A stretch of DNA of 64,000 bases, taken from NCBI GenBank assembly GCA_008694505.1, contig VZDJ01000623.1:9677112-9741111 (forward strand). Reading direction: 5' to 3'. Each line of letters starts with the position of its first letter. Within the stretch, counting starts at the first letter, position 1. The notes under the pieces are model-generated. The model saw only the letters and a list, made by a program, of their open reading frames with translations. It searched no databases and was not told where the DNA came from. Positions 1-41,663 of this stretch are shown piece after piece. Position numbers and translations under genes: made by a program. The stretch comes from Cyanoderma ruficeps. Taxonomy: Eukaryota; Chordata; Aves; Passeriformes; Timaliidae.

Positions 1-27544
<27,544 letters not shown>

Positions 27545-29370
27545 CTGCAAACACAACAGAGAGCACATTTGGCAAAGAGCCTCCTCACTGGGGCAGCCCA
27601 GCCCTTCGGGGGCATGAAAAACCAGGGAAGCATCCCAGGCGTGGACAGAGAGGAACCTGGCCAAACCAAGAGCAGGTCTCCAGTGAAAGACACATATTGC
27701 AAAAGACACAAAGTATGTAACCAGATACAGACGAGCTTTTGCAACTCCTGATGAGCAAATGGGACATTAGACCCATCTTCTTGAGCACAACTGAGGAGAA
27801 ATGTTTTTCAAAGAATACCAAGTTAGTCAAAAGCTTCTGCCTGCTAGCTGAAGTAGGAAAGATCTCATTAATGCACAGCAAGGAACAATCTTCTAGAGAC
27901 ACTGACCCAAATCTTAATACACTACTCCTCTGCAGCTGCTGCCAACACTGTGGAAAGCTGTATCATTATACAAAATACTGAAAACATCTATTAGAAAGTA
28001 AGAGAAAGAAACTAATTTTCCTAGGTAGCCTACAACCCTCATCCCAGAGCATATCACATGCTTTAATATGCACTAATTAATTAAAAAGTAACAAAATCAA
28101 TGAAATCTGACACCACCAGGCTAGAGACGGGTGGGTTTTTTTGTCCTACAGCTCCAATTTGGAAAAAAAAAAATCCAACCAAAGTGAAATATATTCTATT
28201 GCCTGTTCTGAAGAAAGCTGTACTTGGTACAACTATGAATTACTCACATTTCAAAACTGAGCATTTCCAATAGACTTAAGTCCAGGGTTGAAGTGATACG
28301 ACCTTTTTGTCATATAATTAAGAAAGCCTTCCCCAAACAGGTTGATGCTGTTATTTTTTGTGTTCATACTTCCTACGAATTAGAAGGATATACTTTCCAA
28401 ATACGTTTGCAAAGCAACTTAAAGCATCTGTGCCATCAAAAGCTGCTGTAACTGACATTTATATCTACATCAAATTAGCCATATTTAAAAAACACAGTAT
28501 TTTGTCCTTCATATCATAAAAAAAACAGGAATCTGTAATTTGCTGATGTTTCGAGCACCCAGAATTAAGATCCAAATACTTCATCATGAGTAAAAACTGT
28601 ACTTATGTTTATGCCACTTCTATGTCATAATTCCTTTATCTTTTTACACACTGCAATTGTTCAAGACAGACAGAGCATTTGGTGTCAAAGAGAACATGGC
28701 TGGTCAGAAACAAATGCCACTGGCAACATTCACCACCTGCACAGCAGCTATTACACCTTTGCTTAAAAGGACATCACTGCAAGCTGCATTGCATACCAAA
28801 TTTTATTTGCCTGCTACCCCTCTTTCAGATAATAAAATTCTTTAGTCAATAAATGGTCAGATTTAAAAAGTGGTATTTTGAACTAATTTATCAGTTATTT
28901 AAGTGATGATGAGAAATCTAGTAAAGTAAATGAATTTACATCATCTTTTAACCACAGGAAACTAGGCAGAAGAGAAAGAAGGGATTCACTTGTAGGATGA
29001 AAAATAAACATATTTGCACGTGTTCCTACTTAAAATTATGTTGGTTGTCTGCCTCCCTCTTTCATTTTTGGCTCCCAACAGATGTCTTTATCTGGTACAC
29101 TGAGAGGAAACATAACTGCAAATGGAAGGTTCAGCACATTCTCTGACCAGCTAGTCTTCCTACAAACTGGATTACTGACCCTCCTGGTTTCATGAACCAG
29201 CCTGGTTTCACAGTGTCAGCCAGCTGACAACTCCCGCACCTGATCTGAAAGCTTTAATACAACAAACCATCATAAGAGGACCTACATTACAAACCCTGAA
29301 ACTTTGCCTGCTGGGCACTGGACCATTTTTGATGCACAGATCAAAACTATGAACACTAAAATACTAAAAA

Positions 29371-29425
29371 CAAAGAGTTGGCCTTGATGGTCTCAGAAGT
29401 CTTTTCCAGCCAAAATGATTCTACA
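29371..29425 (+). mobile_element. CR1 3' end remnant
   Basis: The short stretch CCTTGATGGTCTCAGAAGTC then TTTTCCAGCCAAAATGATTC matches the terminal bases of avian CR1 elements in plus orientation. The rest of the element is not recognisable. Confidence 0.65.
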
Positions 29426-31282
29426 AGCAAGAAAAAGAATGCATAGTGAAATAGCCTGCATTTCATCAATATGTCTGAAAGCAGGGTGCCAGGAACACAG
29501 ACACATCCATCAGTGCCTGGACTCCTTATTTTGGATGGCAACATCATCTTACTTTGTTCTGACCACAAGTGTCCATGTTACTATTTTGGTCACATGAAAT
29601 GGTACAACTATAGGAAAGTCCAGGGTAGGGTAGGGAAACGCAGTATGGTGTAAGTTCAAAAATTCATTGAAATGGGTGAAGAAAACAGGACTGCTTCTGA
29701 GTCTTTCTCAAGCTACTGTATGTGATTTTGGTTTGAAAGATGTTATCTTTCCTGTCTTCAATCCCAGTTGATTTTTATATTCTGAAGTGTTTTCTTACTG
29801 TCCTTTGTGGACACCAGGAAGGAAGGGAAGATATTACTGTACTTCCTTCCAGAGGTATTTACGATTTTTATCTGCAAATAACAAAACACTGCTTTAAACT
29901 GAGGAAATCTTGGTTTTGTCCATTTAGCTTTGCTTGCATCTTTGGAGCAATCAAATATTAGTACAGAAAGATGAGGGAGGGAAAGAAACATGCTGAATTA
30001 CAGCAGTCTGACTGCTAATTCTGCATTTTTGGCATTTTTTTTCCTCTAATTTAGAATTCTTAGCAAGAGATTCTTATCGTTCTTTGGTTTTGTTCATGTT
30101 TACTTTTCTAGGATATATGTAAAGATCAAGTCTTCAACACTTCACTTGATGCCTTAAATTCTGCCTACAGGTTGAGTAACTCATCCTGGCATCCCCAATC
30201 CTGCTCTTCTGCCAATTCAGTTTCACAGTGTTAGGAAGGACATCAATGAGACAACTCCAGTTTTGCTATTTCTTAGGGGCCCTTTTATTGAATTGCAAAG
30301 ATAAGCTATGATGAATGCTTCAACAACATCTTCATTTGCGATTTAGGGCATGAATATACAGTTTATTCAGCTTAGATTTCATTTTTTCCAGTATATTCTG
30401 CTAAAATGTAAATTATTTTTTCTTTTGTGTAGACTTTAAAACATCGTTGGCATTAAAAAACCAACCACTTAGAAACCTGTGCTTCACAAACACTTCAGTA
30501 ACCTCCATTTCCTTTTCAGAAATAGAAGTGTCAAATATTATTATAACATAAAAAGCTATTCAACAACCATTGTTTCAAGTTACTAGTCTTTATTATTCCT
30601 AAAATGCTATGTAATGATATGCATTAGATAACACATGCATGCAGAGATAAATATTAAACCTCTTTTTCTTTTTTCTGAAGTAATTACTTGGTATTCTGTG
30701 GTCTACCACTATTAGGTTGTTCATCACCATCCAAGCATAAACACTTAATTAACAGAAGAAGACGACACACCATTTCTAGACTCTCAGTATTTTGTCAGCA
30801 GGTATGCAGAGAACTGACCAGCTCCACAGGCTACAATAACAAACCTTATAATTGTATTGAAAGAAACACTAAAAACAATTAGCAAACACTAGCCTGCACG
30901 TTTTGTCTTTTAATTACTGCCTTTTCCATGGGCAAAAATAAATTTACAGCAAAGTCCAATCAAAATACAATTAAATCCTATTTTTAAACTGCTCTTAGAG
31001 GGAATACTTAGTAAAAGACAAAACAAAAGCTGAAATATTTCTCCTCTAGAGTGAACTTGAAGCAAAATGCGTCAAAACCCTGCATGGAGTCTTACAAAAA
31101 ATCAACTGCCCACTGTTATGAAACACAGCATTTCTGACAACTTAATTTTACTGTTCTCTCATGGACATGTTGCTCTATGCTCCCACTGGGTAACAGCCAA
31201 CAGTAAAATCAATCTCCTTAACACTCAAACCTTAAAATGCTGAGAATATTATACTATGAGAAATCCAGAAAACTCCATTTTT

Positions 31283-31297
31283 TTGTTGTTGTTGTTG
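31283..31297. repeat. (TTG)n short run
   Basis: About five TTG units after a T run. Confidence 0.75.
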
Positions 31298-34089
31298 CTG
31301 ATGTTGCAGGGTCATTTGCTATTCTTCTGTTCTGGAAAAGGTAAAACGAGCAGTGGGAGTGATTAAAATCACAAAATGCCTTCCATATGGGAAGTCTGAA
31401 TATACCAGAACTCTTCAGCCAGGAAAACAAGACAGCAGAGTGCTACAAAATCTTCAGAGCTACCGAGAAGGCAAATAGGAAATGGCTGTCCACTGCCTCG
31501 CCCCACACAAACTGAGCCAAATTGACAGAAAACTTAAAAAAAAAAANCTCAAAAAAAAAACCTCCCGGAAGAAAAACTGACTGATGGCTAACCCAGGACT
31601 GCCTCTGGCTCGTGAAGCTCAGCAGCCTGGGACCACTGAATGCGGAACAATATTCAGCACACTGGGGCACAACCCTGCACTCCTCCCCAGGAAACTGCTC
31701 CTGGCCAGAGGGAACGTAGGTGCACCTTGGGTCTGTCCTCATGCAGCCACTCCATCTTCAGACATTCCTTTCTTTTCCTCAACAAATGAAAGATTTCCAT
31801 TACTTAAAACCAAGACAGACTTCAGGCCTCTTTACCCAAAATCCTCACAGACAAAAAATATGTTTTCACTATGAAGTAATGGATCAGAATGTCTTGCAGG
31901 CAAGACTTCTGCAGAAGACTACCTGAGGAAAACCTGTTCCCATGGTGAACAGGCATACAACAGCAGGAGTCCCTCTCTATGAACACTGTATGGCACTCAT
32001 AGTGACTACTTTTAGGTAAACAAAGCTTTACCTTGAAAGTAGCTAAAACCTGCACCTGATTCTCCTATCTTTAGGAAAGCATAGTTTCAGAAGGAAAACA
32101 GATTGTGTCAAATGAAAAAAAAATTTCGGAGACAGATATTTGTCAGATTAAACTAAGAACTACCTCAATCTGAGGGGAAAACAAAACTCCCCTTAAAGAT
32201 AGATATTCAGATGAACACAACCAAAACATTTTTTGCTAACAGAAAATGCAATTAAAATTAGGTTAAATGACTTCTTCATATATCTAATAAATTATGGAAT
32301 AAACTATATCCTGACAATGTTATGAACCTTCTGCCATGTCCACAGAGGTTCTACAGGGAATTTCAATATGAAGTGGTAAAAAAGAGGAAGCAAGGGGGAG
32401 GATGACCATCAGAAGAATTATGCTATAAGCCTCCTAAGAGATAGGAGCTTTATAAAATCTAATAGTGAGTGTGAGTCCATTTGGAAGGAGCTCCAGCTAT
32501 GCTCCTCTCCAGCTCCTGAAGGCAAAAGCTTTTATGCTCCTGGGCAAGGCTCTGTTCTGTAGAGTTAAAAGTCTGAAATATCTATACACAAATTTCTTAC
32601 AGCTGTTATTAATTGCTGAAAGACTCTGCTATTTGGATCTCTTTCTTTGTTCGAATGGTGTCTGCTTTACGAGCTGAATTCTTGCCTGCTCTTTTTTCTC
32701 AAATGCAAATTTAGCTTAATTAGACAGGTGCCTTCTAACACTGAGCTCTTTGAACGGGAAGCAGCCTTAAATGGAGGCTTTCTAAATAAATTCACACACA
32801 TAAAACAACAAAAAACATAAGAAAGATCAAAGTAACTCCGAAGTTATCACTCAAGGAACAAAATGATAATCCATGTTTCAAGTAAGATTTTAAGTGGATT
32901 ATAATTCAGAATATTTTAAAAATTTAATAGTTATGATAAATTATTTGTAATTCAATCATTTTTAATTATGCCAGAGGTCATCTACTGTTTTCAGAAACAA
33001 AGTCTACAAATCCAGAAGAAAACAGGGCATAAGGAGATGTGTTTTTAACTAACTCCAAGAAATTGTTTATGTGAACTTCCAGGGACACCTCCACTATACA
33101 TGAAAAGCACTATTTGTGTTCTTATTCTAGTACAAAACCGCACTATAATCTCCAATTCTAGAAAATTTATGCATAAAAACAGAGAGCGCTGGTATGTCAC
33201 AAACATTAAGCAATTTCTACATCTGGTCATTATCAAAAAAAATTAGAATTCCTCCTGGGACTATTAACATTCCTTCCAAAGATACCATCCTACCACCAAA
33301 CATTAATAGAAGCACCAGTAAAAATCCCTCCCGGAAGGAAACAGGCTGAGACACGGTAGCTTTTGTAGCCTCAAATGCTAACATAGAATGAATTTTTCAT
33401 TCCCATCTTGCTTACCAGTCTTTTGGAGGCCACCTTGGGCTTGAATGCACACTCAAAGTCCATGTGAAATGCCAAGGAACACTGCCTTCTTCTGTTCAAA
33501 ACAACGGCTACTATAAATAAATGCCATTTCACGCAGCAAGTACTACAGTTTTACCACGCCACCGCCCCAGCCCAGCATCACAGGAAGAACACATCACCAC
33601 GGGCAGAGCTGAGGGGACCCAGTAGCAGCCTACCATTATATCAAATCACATCTAGGATGAAGCAGTTAAGTCTGCTAAGTTTAGGAATTAGCTCTTATGG
33701 CTTTTCTCTGACAGTTACACCGAGTTCCCAAAGGTAACTGGTTTCAAGCTCCGAAAGTCAGTCCCAAATGAAATTTTGTTCTCAGTGCAATTCTATTATA
33801 ATGTTCTTAAGAGAGTAAACCAGAAGCCAAATCTATCCAGAAAGCCCCAATCTTAACTGTACTTGTGAAAATAATGTTCTCTTCCTCAAATGCTGTTTTT
33901 CTCACAGAGTTCTATTTTCCAGACAAGTCATCATTACAGACTTGCAATGAAAAAAGTCAACAGTTAATTAAAAAATACAGACCAACCTGGCAGCACAAAA
34001 AGAAAATACATAAACAGATACTCAGCAGCTTACACCTTACCTGTATTTCTAGTCACCAATGTAGTGTTGTGAAGGCTGAGTATGTTAAA

Positions 34090-34385
34090 ATCATAGAATA
34101 CCTTGAGTTGGAAGGGACCGACCAGCATCATTAAATCCATCTCCTGGTCCTTCAGAGGACAGCCCCAGAAATCACATCAGGTGCCTGAATGTTTTGTCCA
34201 AATGTTTCTTAACTCTGTCAGGCTTGGTGCTTGACCATTTCCCTGGGGTTCTAGTGCCCAGCCACAATCTGGGTGAAAAACTTCCTCCCAATATTGAACC
34301 TAAACCTCCCTTGACTCACTTGATGCCACTTCCCCAAGTCCTGTCACAAATCACATAAGTGAAGAGATCAATCACACAGCTTTTG
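34090..34385 (-). mobile_element. CR1 LINE 3' fragment (minus orientation)
   Basis: The sequence starts with the complement of a CR1 tail (AATCATAGAATACCTTGAGT, then TGGAAGGGACC) and runs through ACTCTGTCAGGCTTGGTGCT, CTGGGTGAAAAACTTCCTCC and AACCTAAACCTCCCTTGACT, which are CR1 3'-UTR blocks. It is in the same orientation as SRPK2. Confidence 0.9.
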
Positions 34386-37300
34386 CAGAAGAGGTGACTG
34401 TCATATCCAGCTTCACAGAGAGACATCAGGCACGGGGTAACCTGAGACCTAAAGACCTACACCTATCATCAGATGTGTCTGCATGGAGGTCCTTGTCACA
34501 GCTGATGCAGTGACTCCAGCAGGTACCAGGGAATGAGTTCTGAGACATGACCAGACCAACCCTGAGCAAGTCTCATTAATTGAGACTGGGGATGCAGGTG
34601 CCTCTTTGCACCTCCCTGCACCAACTACTGCATCTGTCCATTGCAGTTAACAGCTCCCAGACATCAGAGCCTGCTGCCTGTTTCCTGGGTTGCATGTACT
34701 TGATTCTTCCACTCTGCCAGTGGAATGGCCTCTGTGAAGAGGAGCCTTTCCTCATGCCCTGTTTGCCTGCTGTGGTTGCTTGCACTCACCAGGGGCTGTA
34801 TTTCATAGGCATGGGGACAGTTACACTGTGTTTTAATCTCCCACTGCAGCTCTGGCAACACCCTCATCAGGAGGCCCCACAAGAGCTTCTGGCTAAAAAA
34901 ATTTAAGAAATTCCAAAGAGCCAAAGTGGAGAAACAGAGCTGTCATAAATCCATGTATTATGTACTGATCAGTGGAGAAGACAGTTTATTATATATACAT
35001 CCTAACAAGCAAAAATAAAACCTCCACCTGAAGTACGTCAGGCATGGAATACCATTTCAGTGCAATGATAAAAAAAATGTTAAAAAATAAGCTAGTCTCA
35101 TAAACCACACATGCAGTTTCAACTTCTTTGAAGTTCAAGAATCAAGAATTCTCTTCAAGAATCCCTTCTCATGCTGCAAAGCTTCTTCCTCTATGTGCAG
35201 CAACCTCCACTTCTCACCCATAAGATGACCTGACAGAAAACATTAGCAGACGGTGATAGAAATGGCCACTATTTCAACTTCTTTTTCCTCTCACCATGGC
35301 CACACGATGAATTACTTTTAACAGAATGACTCATAAGTGTATAAATGGAAATTAATTTTTGATTTTCTTTCTGGCATGTTATGTTGTAGTATTATATTCT
35401 GCCTTTCTCTCTGGCATGCTAAATTATAGTGTCTCTAGTCTTTCTATTAATAAGATATATTCAGAAAACACGCTGTTGTTGCTTCAGTATCCTACAGTTG
35501 CCACTAGCAACAAATTTACATGTTTTGAAGGGGAGGGGGAAGAATCACCCTCTGCTCTCCAACAGCCCTAACTGACCCTGGAAAAGTTAGCAGATTTAAC
35601 TTAGTTTGGCACCAAAACCAGTTAAAGTGACTGACCTTTTGAGGTCAAATATGGACTGAAATATGAATGTGCAACTAAAGTACAAAATACAGGATTTAGT
35701 CTTTATCACAAGACAATAACTCCTTCATGGAAGTATATATTCCATTTGTATGTTAGAAACCATATGAAGACAACTGAAGACAAATGAAGCAAAATGAGTT
35801 TAAGTGAACCAACAAATGCAGTGTTTCATTCCCCTTTTTACCTCTTTAACAGCCTAGTAGAAAAGATTTCATAGGAATTGTTAAATTCTAACCTTTCACT
35901 TAACATCAAATGCAGTCAAACAGCAGAGTACCTCTTGCCGTTGGTTGGCTGGCTTTTTTCTGACCCCTAAAGCACCCTGGTAAAATGTAATCCTTGCTTC
36001 ATGTGATCATCTCAGTGCAAAAATGCATTTTTCATGTCCATGTTTACTTAATATTTAGAAGACCCATTCATCCCGTTAAGTGCAAATGCATCATGCTCTG
36101 GATTATGTCTGGGAAGTCAATTCTTCAGGCTATGAGAAAAGTGTAAGCAGACAGGCATTTTGCATTGGACAAACACTGGGGGACGGAACTGGCAGGTGAA
36201 AAAACCAGAGCCTGAAGGAACAAGGTTGCATGACTAAGCCAGCAATTAGAAGAACCTCTCTGTCTGCAGCAAATACAAACATTCACTGCAGTGATAAATT
36301 CTGAATGCTCCAGTTGGAATTCTAATGATACCAGACTTCTCCTTGCTTTCAAGAAGCCGAAACGAGCATTTTACATTAACTCTTTACATTAACATAACTC
36401 CTTTTCACTAACAGGTTTTCTTTCAAAATAAAGAATTTAACTCAATCTTTCAAAAAACACTCAACTCCTCTCCCAAACTTCCAAGTCCCAGTAGCATTTC
36501 CTCTATAAAACAAGAGTTTTAATAAATTTCTTCACAATTCCTACTAGCAGTTATGGAAGTACCCAGCTTCCACTGCAGTATCATTAAAAATGATAAAAGC
36601 AAGCTAAACAAGCAACTCAACACATTTCAACTTAACTATTAGATATAAGTTGCAAAGCTGCTTATCATGCAAAAACTTTTTGCTACTGTTCAGTAGTCAG
36701 TAATATTCTTCCATTTTGGGTATACGTGGTCGTAAGTACAATATATGAAATGTCTGCTTTGAGTTTCTCTCTGTATATTGCTCATTCCTGTTAATTTAAG
36801 CACTGATTTTCCTAACAGAAATAAGTAAAAGCAGCAACAAGATTGCCGAGTCCAGCTGCAGTTGAAAGCAAGCAAATGGAAAAATCACAGATGTTTTTCA
36901 CAAAAAACATTTTCACCCAACTACAGATAAATAACAAGCAGCTGTTTTTAGCTTCATGACCATTTACTTAATCTTTCTGTCTTCTTGTCTTCCTAGAGGC
37001 AGTAGCAATTATTGCTCTTCAAACACATGAAAACACTTTTTATTTGGATAACTTTTATAAACTGATCTTTAAGAAAGCAGTTACTTAAGCTCCTTGGCTT
37101 AAAAAGTATATTTTTTAAGTGTCTAATCTCATTTTTTTAAAGTTTACTTTTCATACTTCTTAATGCAAAACTGAAGTTGATCTTTTGCCCAACAACCTCA
37201 TAGAATATGGCATATTTTATTTTATGCAGATGTTTCCAAAAGCCATTGCATTCAGCACGCTCTCCTGTTACATTCCCTCAATGAAGAGGTCTTCATTCTC

Positions 37301-38987
37301 AGTCTGAAAGACTCCTCCATGTGCCCTTTGTCTTTCCAGTTGTTTCTAGGGAAATGTCTTTCCATCCCTTATTCACATCAAGTATTTGTCTTGGGGGCTG
37401 TAGAGGCAATTTTGGAGCTTTCCATTATTTTTAAAGCTTGCAAGTGAAGGATCTTTCATTTTACTGGATCTTCAATAAGCAAGCAGCCATTTCAGTAGAG
37501 TTAGGAACATCACCCCAGTATTACAGAGCACTGTCCAGCTGGCTTGAATGAGGCAGTTTTGTATACTAAATACTGTGACAATTCCTGTTGAGATTTTCGG
37601 AATCTATTTTGTGTCAGCAAGTCTGAGAATAAGGGTTATCAGACCATCTGACTCATCCCAGCCTTGGCATGCTTTACCTCACAGCATGGATGCTGGATGA
37701 CTCACTTATTGGAATATTCCTGTTTTCAACAGCAAGAAAGAGTCTCATCCATGGTGGAAAAGCATTCAAGGAATCCCAGCTGTCGTGATATCCCAGATGA
37801 ACTGTCTCCCTTGTAGAGAAGATGCAACTATTCAAGAGGCACTTGCCTACGAGAGTGGGACCTTTCCATACCCTGTGTCTTGCTAGCAGAATGCTGTGAT
37901 TGAAGTTTCTTCTACCAGGGCAGTAAATTCTACAGCTCAGGAAAGGAACCTCACCTTGTAAATTCTGGACCCAGTTTACCACAGGAAGTGGACAGCAACT
38001 ATTATTTCCATGAGTCCACAGCCTCCAGTTCACTTATTTTCCAGGGGTAACCTTATCTCAGGGTTTGTCATGGAAGGAGAATGGTGTCTGCTGCACCTGA
38101 TCCCACACAGAGCTCTGACAAACTGAACAACTTTCTTATTCTAGGTTTCGAAAGTCAAATGACCAGGATAATTGGCATGACATAATAAAGATCAGAAACA
38201 CTGTGGTGCTGAGTTCTAATGGCAGTAAAGGACAGTGACAGTATGACTTTGAACCCGTAACATTCTACACACAGAAACTATGGTCTAAGGAACACGGCAA
38301 GCTTATTGCTGCTGAAAATGTAAATGTTAAGTGATGGCGATAAAGCTTCTGATCTGACTGGTGATAAAACTGTGACACATCATGTATGTTTGAAATGCAC
38401 CAACACCATGACTTTCACTGAGACAATGTCAAAGGTAGCTAAAGTCTTCTGTGCCACTGGCTCAGTAACAAGCTTCACAGAAGTATTCAAGCTATGTAGA
38501 CTCTGAGTAATAATGAATGGTGAAGAGAAGAAAACTCTTGAGTTGAACCACTATGTTTCAGGAGATGAGGCTAAGAAGAACTGGAAGCATAGAAGGATCA
38601 TCTCCACTAATGTATCTATAGTTACTGCAGAGACAAAGTTTCTCCTCCTGAATGAAGATCTGTACACGCAGCCATTGCTGCTGTGCATGCAGGCTAGCAC
38701 TGAGAGTTTTGATTTTCTAAGCCTCTGAAAACGTGATAGCTGAAGCACAGACTGCAGGACAGGATGGAGATATTCCACTATAAAATGAGACATCCTTAAA
38801 TCATCAGCATGACAAGGCAGCTAAGCCTTGGACAGCTGTAAAATGCCTTCAAGCTTAATCCTGATTGATAGTGTGGGTGCCAGACATAGGAAAAGGCTAA
38901 TATTCCTCCATGAACATTTTATCCACTTGGATTTCTACAGGAGTCCCAGCTAGGGTAAATCAGCTCCCTTTAGACATTAGATGAATT

Positions 38988-39000
38988 GTTGCTAGGCAAC
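38988..39000. promoter_or_regulatory. RFX X-box-like palindrome
   Basis: GTTGCTAGGCAAC is a perfect GTTGC/GCAAC inverted repeat with a 3-nt spacer, close to the RFX-family X-box. This is a motif match only; activity is unknown. Confidence 0.35.
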
Positions 39001-39206
39001 ATCAGACACAGACTAACTGTATAGTGCCAGGGTTGGGAAAGAAAGATGATGATTCATAGGGATGAACAGAGCCGTTCACACTTCTAAAGAATACTGCTTC
39101 CAGTTCAGTTAATCTTCTCAGAAGGTTTGACTTCTCAGAACATCCCACTTCACTGAGGTGGAGCAAGTACTTAGTGCGTAGGAGGAATACGGAAATGCAA
39201 AGAGAC

Positions 39207-39360
39207 CACAGAATCATTTGGGTCAGAAAAGACCTTTAAGGTCATCAAATCCAACCATTAACCCAGCACTGTCAAGTCCACCACTAATTCATGTCCCAAA
39301 GCGCCACATATACACATCTTTTAACGCCTCAGGGTTAGTGACTCAACCACCCACTCAACA
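39207..39360 (-). mobile_element. CR1 LINE 3' fragment (minus orientation)
   Basis: AGAATCATTTGGGTCAGAAA, AGACCTTTAAGGTCATCAAA and TCCACCACTAATTCATGTCC followed by CAAAGCGCCAC match the complement of the CR1 3' end. About 150 bp survives. Confidence 0.9.
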
Positions 39361-39994
39361 GTCAAGATGAACAAAGCTTCATCCTAGTCACATCGAAATT
39401 GCATGATTAAGAAATCACTCCCCAAAATGACTCCCAGTACTAAGTACCACTGAAGGGTAACAGAGGGTTGAAAAAACAAACAAGCAAGGATTATCTTTTG
39501 TAAATCCAGAACCAGAGCAAAAGGACTGCCATAAAAAAAGAGAAAAGCATTTTTCTTTAAGTATTTGTGACTCTACAATTTCTTTGTGAAAATCATTTGA
39601 AACGAGTTCAGAAGGTGAAAACTAGAATGAAAATGCTAGGAGACTACACCTCAGTCTATATTGTCTCTTTTCTGTCTCAGGACAAAACTTCCTTTGTACA
39701 TATGTCTCCTTGCTATTTCCATGCAAATATAGCAGCTGAAACTGTGTATGTATTGAACAGCGCCTTTCTGTAATGTTAGATAAAACTAAAAATTATTTTT
39801 CTATTGCAAACAGCAAACAATAGGTTTCAATTTCTACTGTTAGACGTATCTAGTTATCCAACAAATTTATAAAAATTGCTAAATGTTTTTGTGCCTTGAA
39901 ATACATTTCCTATAAAAATGTAGGTCTGCATCTCTTCCCTTGCATAAAAATACCAACCACAGTACAGCATCAGCCTTTCTCTCAGTGCCACCGC

Positions 39995-40008
39995 ATTGCC
40001 ATGGAAAC
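39995..40008. promoter_or_regulatory. RFX X-box-like site
   Basis: ATTGCCATGGAAAC differs by two bases from the palindromic X-box GTTGCCATGGCAAC. It lies about 1 kb from the palindromic site at 38988. Motif match only. Confidence 0.3.
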
Positions 40009-40617
40009 TGGACCTGATTTCTACTGCCAACATAGGTTCCATGTAAGCAGGAAATGAGCTTAAGTAATATTTATATAATATGCAACAGAGAACATATATA
40101 CAACATTTAGACTTCATTGGAGGCCTCCAGACTGGCTGAAGCAGCTTTAAGTATTCTCAGATTGTTTCTATCAGACATTCAAAGTATATTTTTATTACTA
40201 GCCTCAAAAGCATAGCATAGGAAATGCATACATATGTGGAATTCAGTAAACTCCTTTCTCCTTGTTTTCACTCAAAAAGCCAGACAAGCTCTATACTTCC
40301 TAAGTAAATAAAACCATGTGTTTTTCAATTGTCCTGTGAAGAAACTAGAAGTTAATTTATTCCTTTAAGAGCCTTACTCTCAAAAAGGCAGGACAGGAGA
40401 TTATGAAGGCTATTTTTTCTAACACAATCTGAAACAAAGGAAAGCCAACCTAACCTCCAGTATTCCCCTTCTTTTAATAGGATGGCATGTCTTTCTTCTC
40501 TTTTCCCACACTCCCTTTAAAAAAAATTCCTATTAAAAAATTGCCATAAAAACACTGCCCTACAATTCTGGTGGGGGGTTGGTGTTGGTTTTTTTTCCTC
40601 TGAATACAAGCTGTGTA

Positions 40618-40800
40618 GGCTCACAATCATAGAAGGGACCTCTGGAGATCATCTGGTCCAACATCCTTGCTGCTCCAGCCAAACCACCTAGAGTCAGCTG
40701 TCCAGAACCATCTCCAGATGGCTCACTTGGACTATGTCCAAGGATGGAGATTCTACCAGAGTTCACTTGGGCAACCAACCCATGCTGGTGCTCAGCTTTC
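40618..40800 (-). mobile_element. CR1 LINE 3' fragment (minus orientation)
   Basis: AATCATAGAAGGGACCTCTG, GAGATCATCTGGTCCAACAT, CATCTCCAGATGGCTCACTT and GTCCAAGGATGGAGATTCTA match the complement of a CR1 subfamily 3' UTR. It is sense with respect to SRPK2. Confidence 0.88.
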
Positions 40801-41663
40801 AGCACCAGGCATGAGACCAGGAGACACATTCAAACTTCTAAACAGCAACCAATCCACTGAATGATGCCCAAAATACATTCTCAATACCAAAACAACTTTG
40901 TTAGGCAGCTTACTGTAAAATGACGTAACACAAAATACTTTTCAAGCATACTTAAAGGCGTGGTAAATGATGCAGAGACTTTCACATAGAAGAAAAAAAC
41001 TAAGTCTAATTTCCCTCACCTCTCTTCAACTCTCTCAGAACACTTTTTCAAAGGTAACATGTTTTGAAAAGAACTACTGGTCTTAAGCAATTCTATTTTT
41101 TTTTTGGTCTGGAAAAATTTCTTACTAGAAATATGAAAGTGGGAGACACAGAAGTTACACGAATTCTCTACATGCAGACAACCTGAAGAAGACTCAAAAA
41201 TTGATTCAAGTCCTTGATCTGCACCATCAGAAATGTAATTTTTACTTCAAGTAGCCAGTTCTTCCCTATATCATACAGCCAATACCCAAAATATATTACT
41301 TTAAAGTCAAGTCTTGCCCTCTTTCTCAGCTATACAGTCTTGCTTCCCAACAAAATGCTTTGAAGTTGCAATCATTAACTGGCATGAATTATCTCGAGGG
41401 CAGAAATCCCATAAAAAGGAGCAGACACAGGAACTTGAGCACAATGATATTAGAAAGGCTATTCTAGGTCAGTTCAGCGATCCACACAGACCAATAAGCT
41501 ATATTTAGAAAAACAGCTAAATGCAGATGTCAAAGGAAAAACGTAAGAGCAAACTAAGCACATGGGGATCCTTCCTCCCATAAGTAGTTCTGTGGTCTCC
41601 AGAAAATGGCAGCTCAGAGGCCACCAGATGGGATGCCTGTGTATTTAGTAACTCCCACCTGAT

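Noticed and set aside
31547..31547. Undetermined base between A runs as a biological break
   Set aside because: Most likely a sequencing or assembly ambiguity in a homopolymer.
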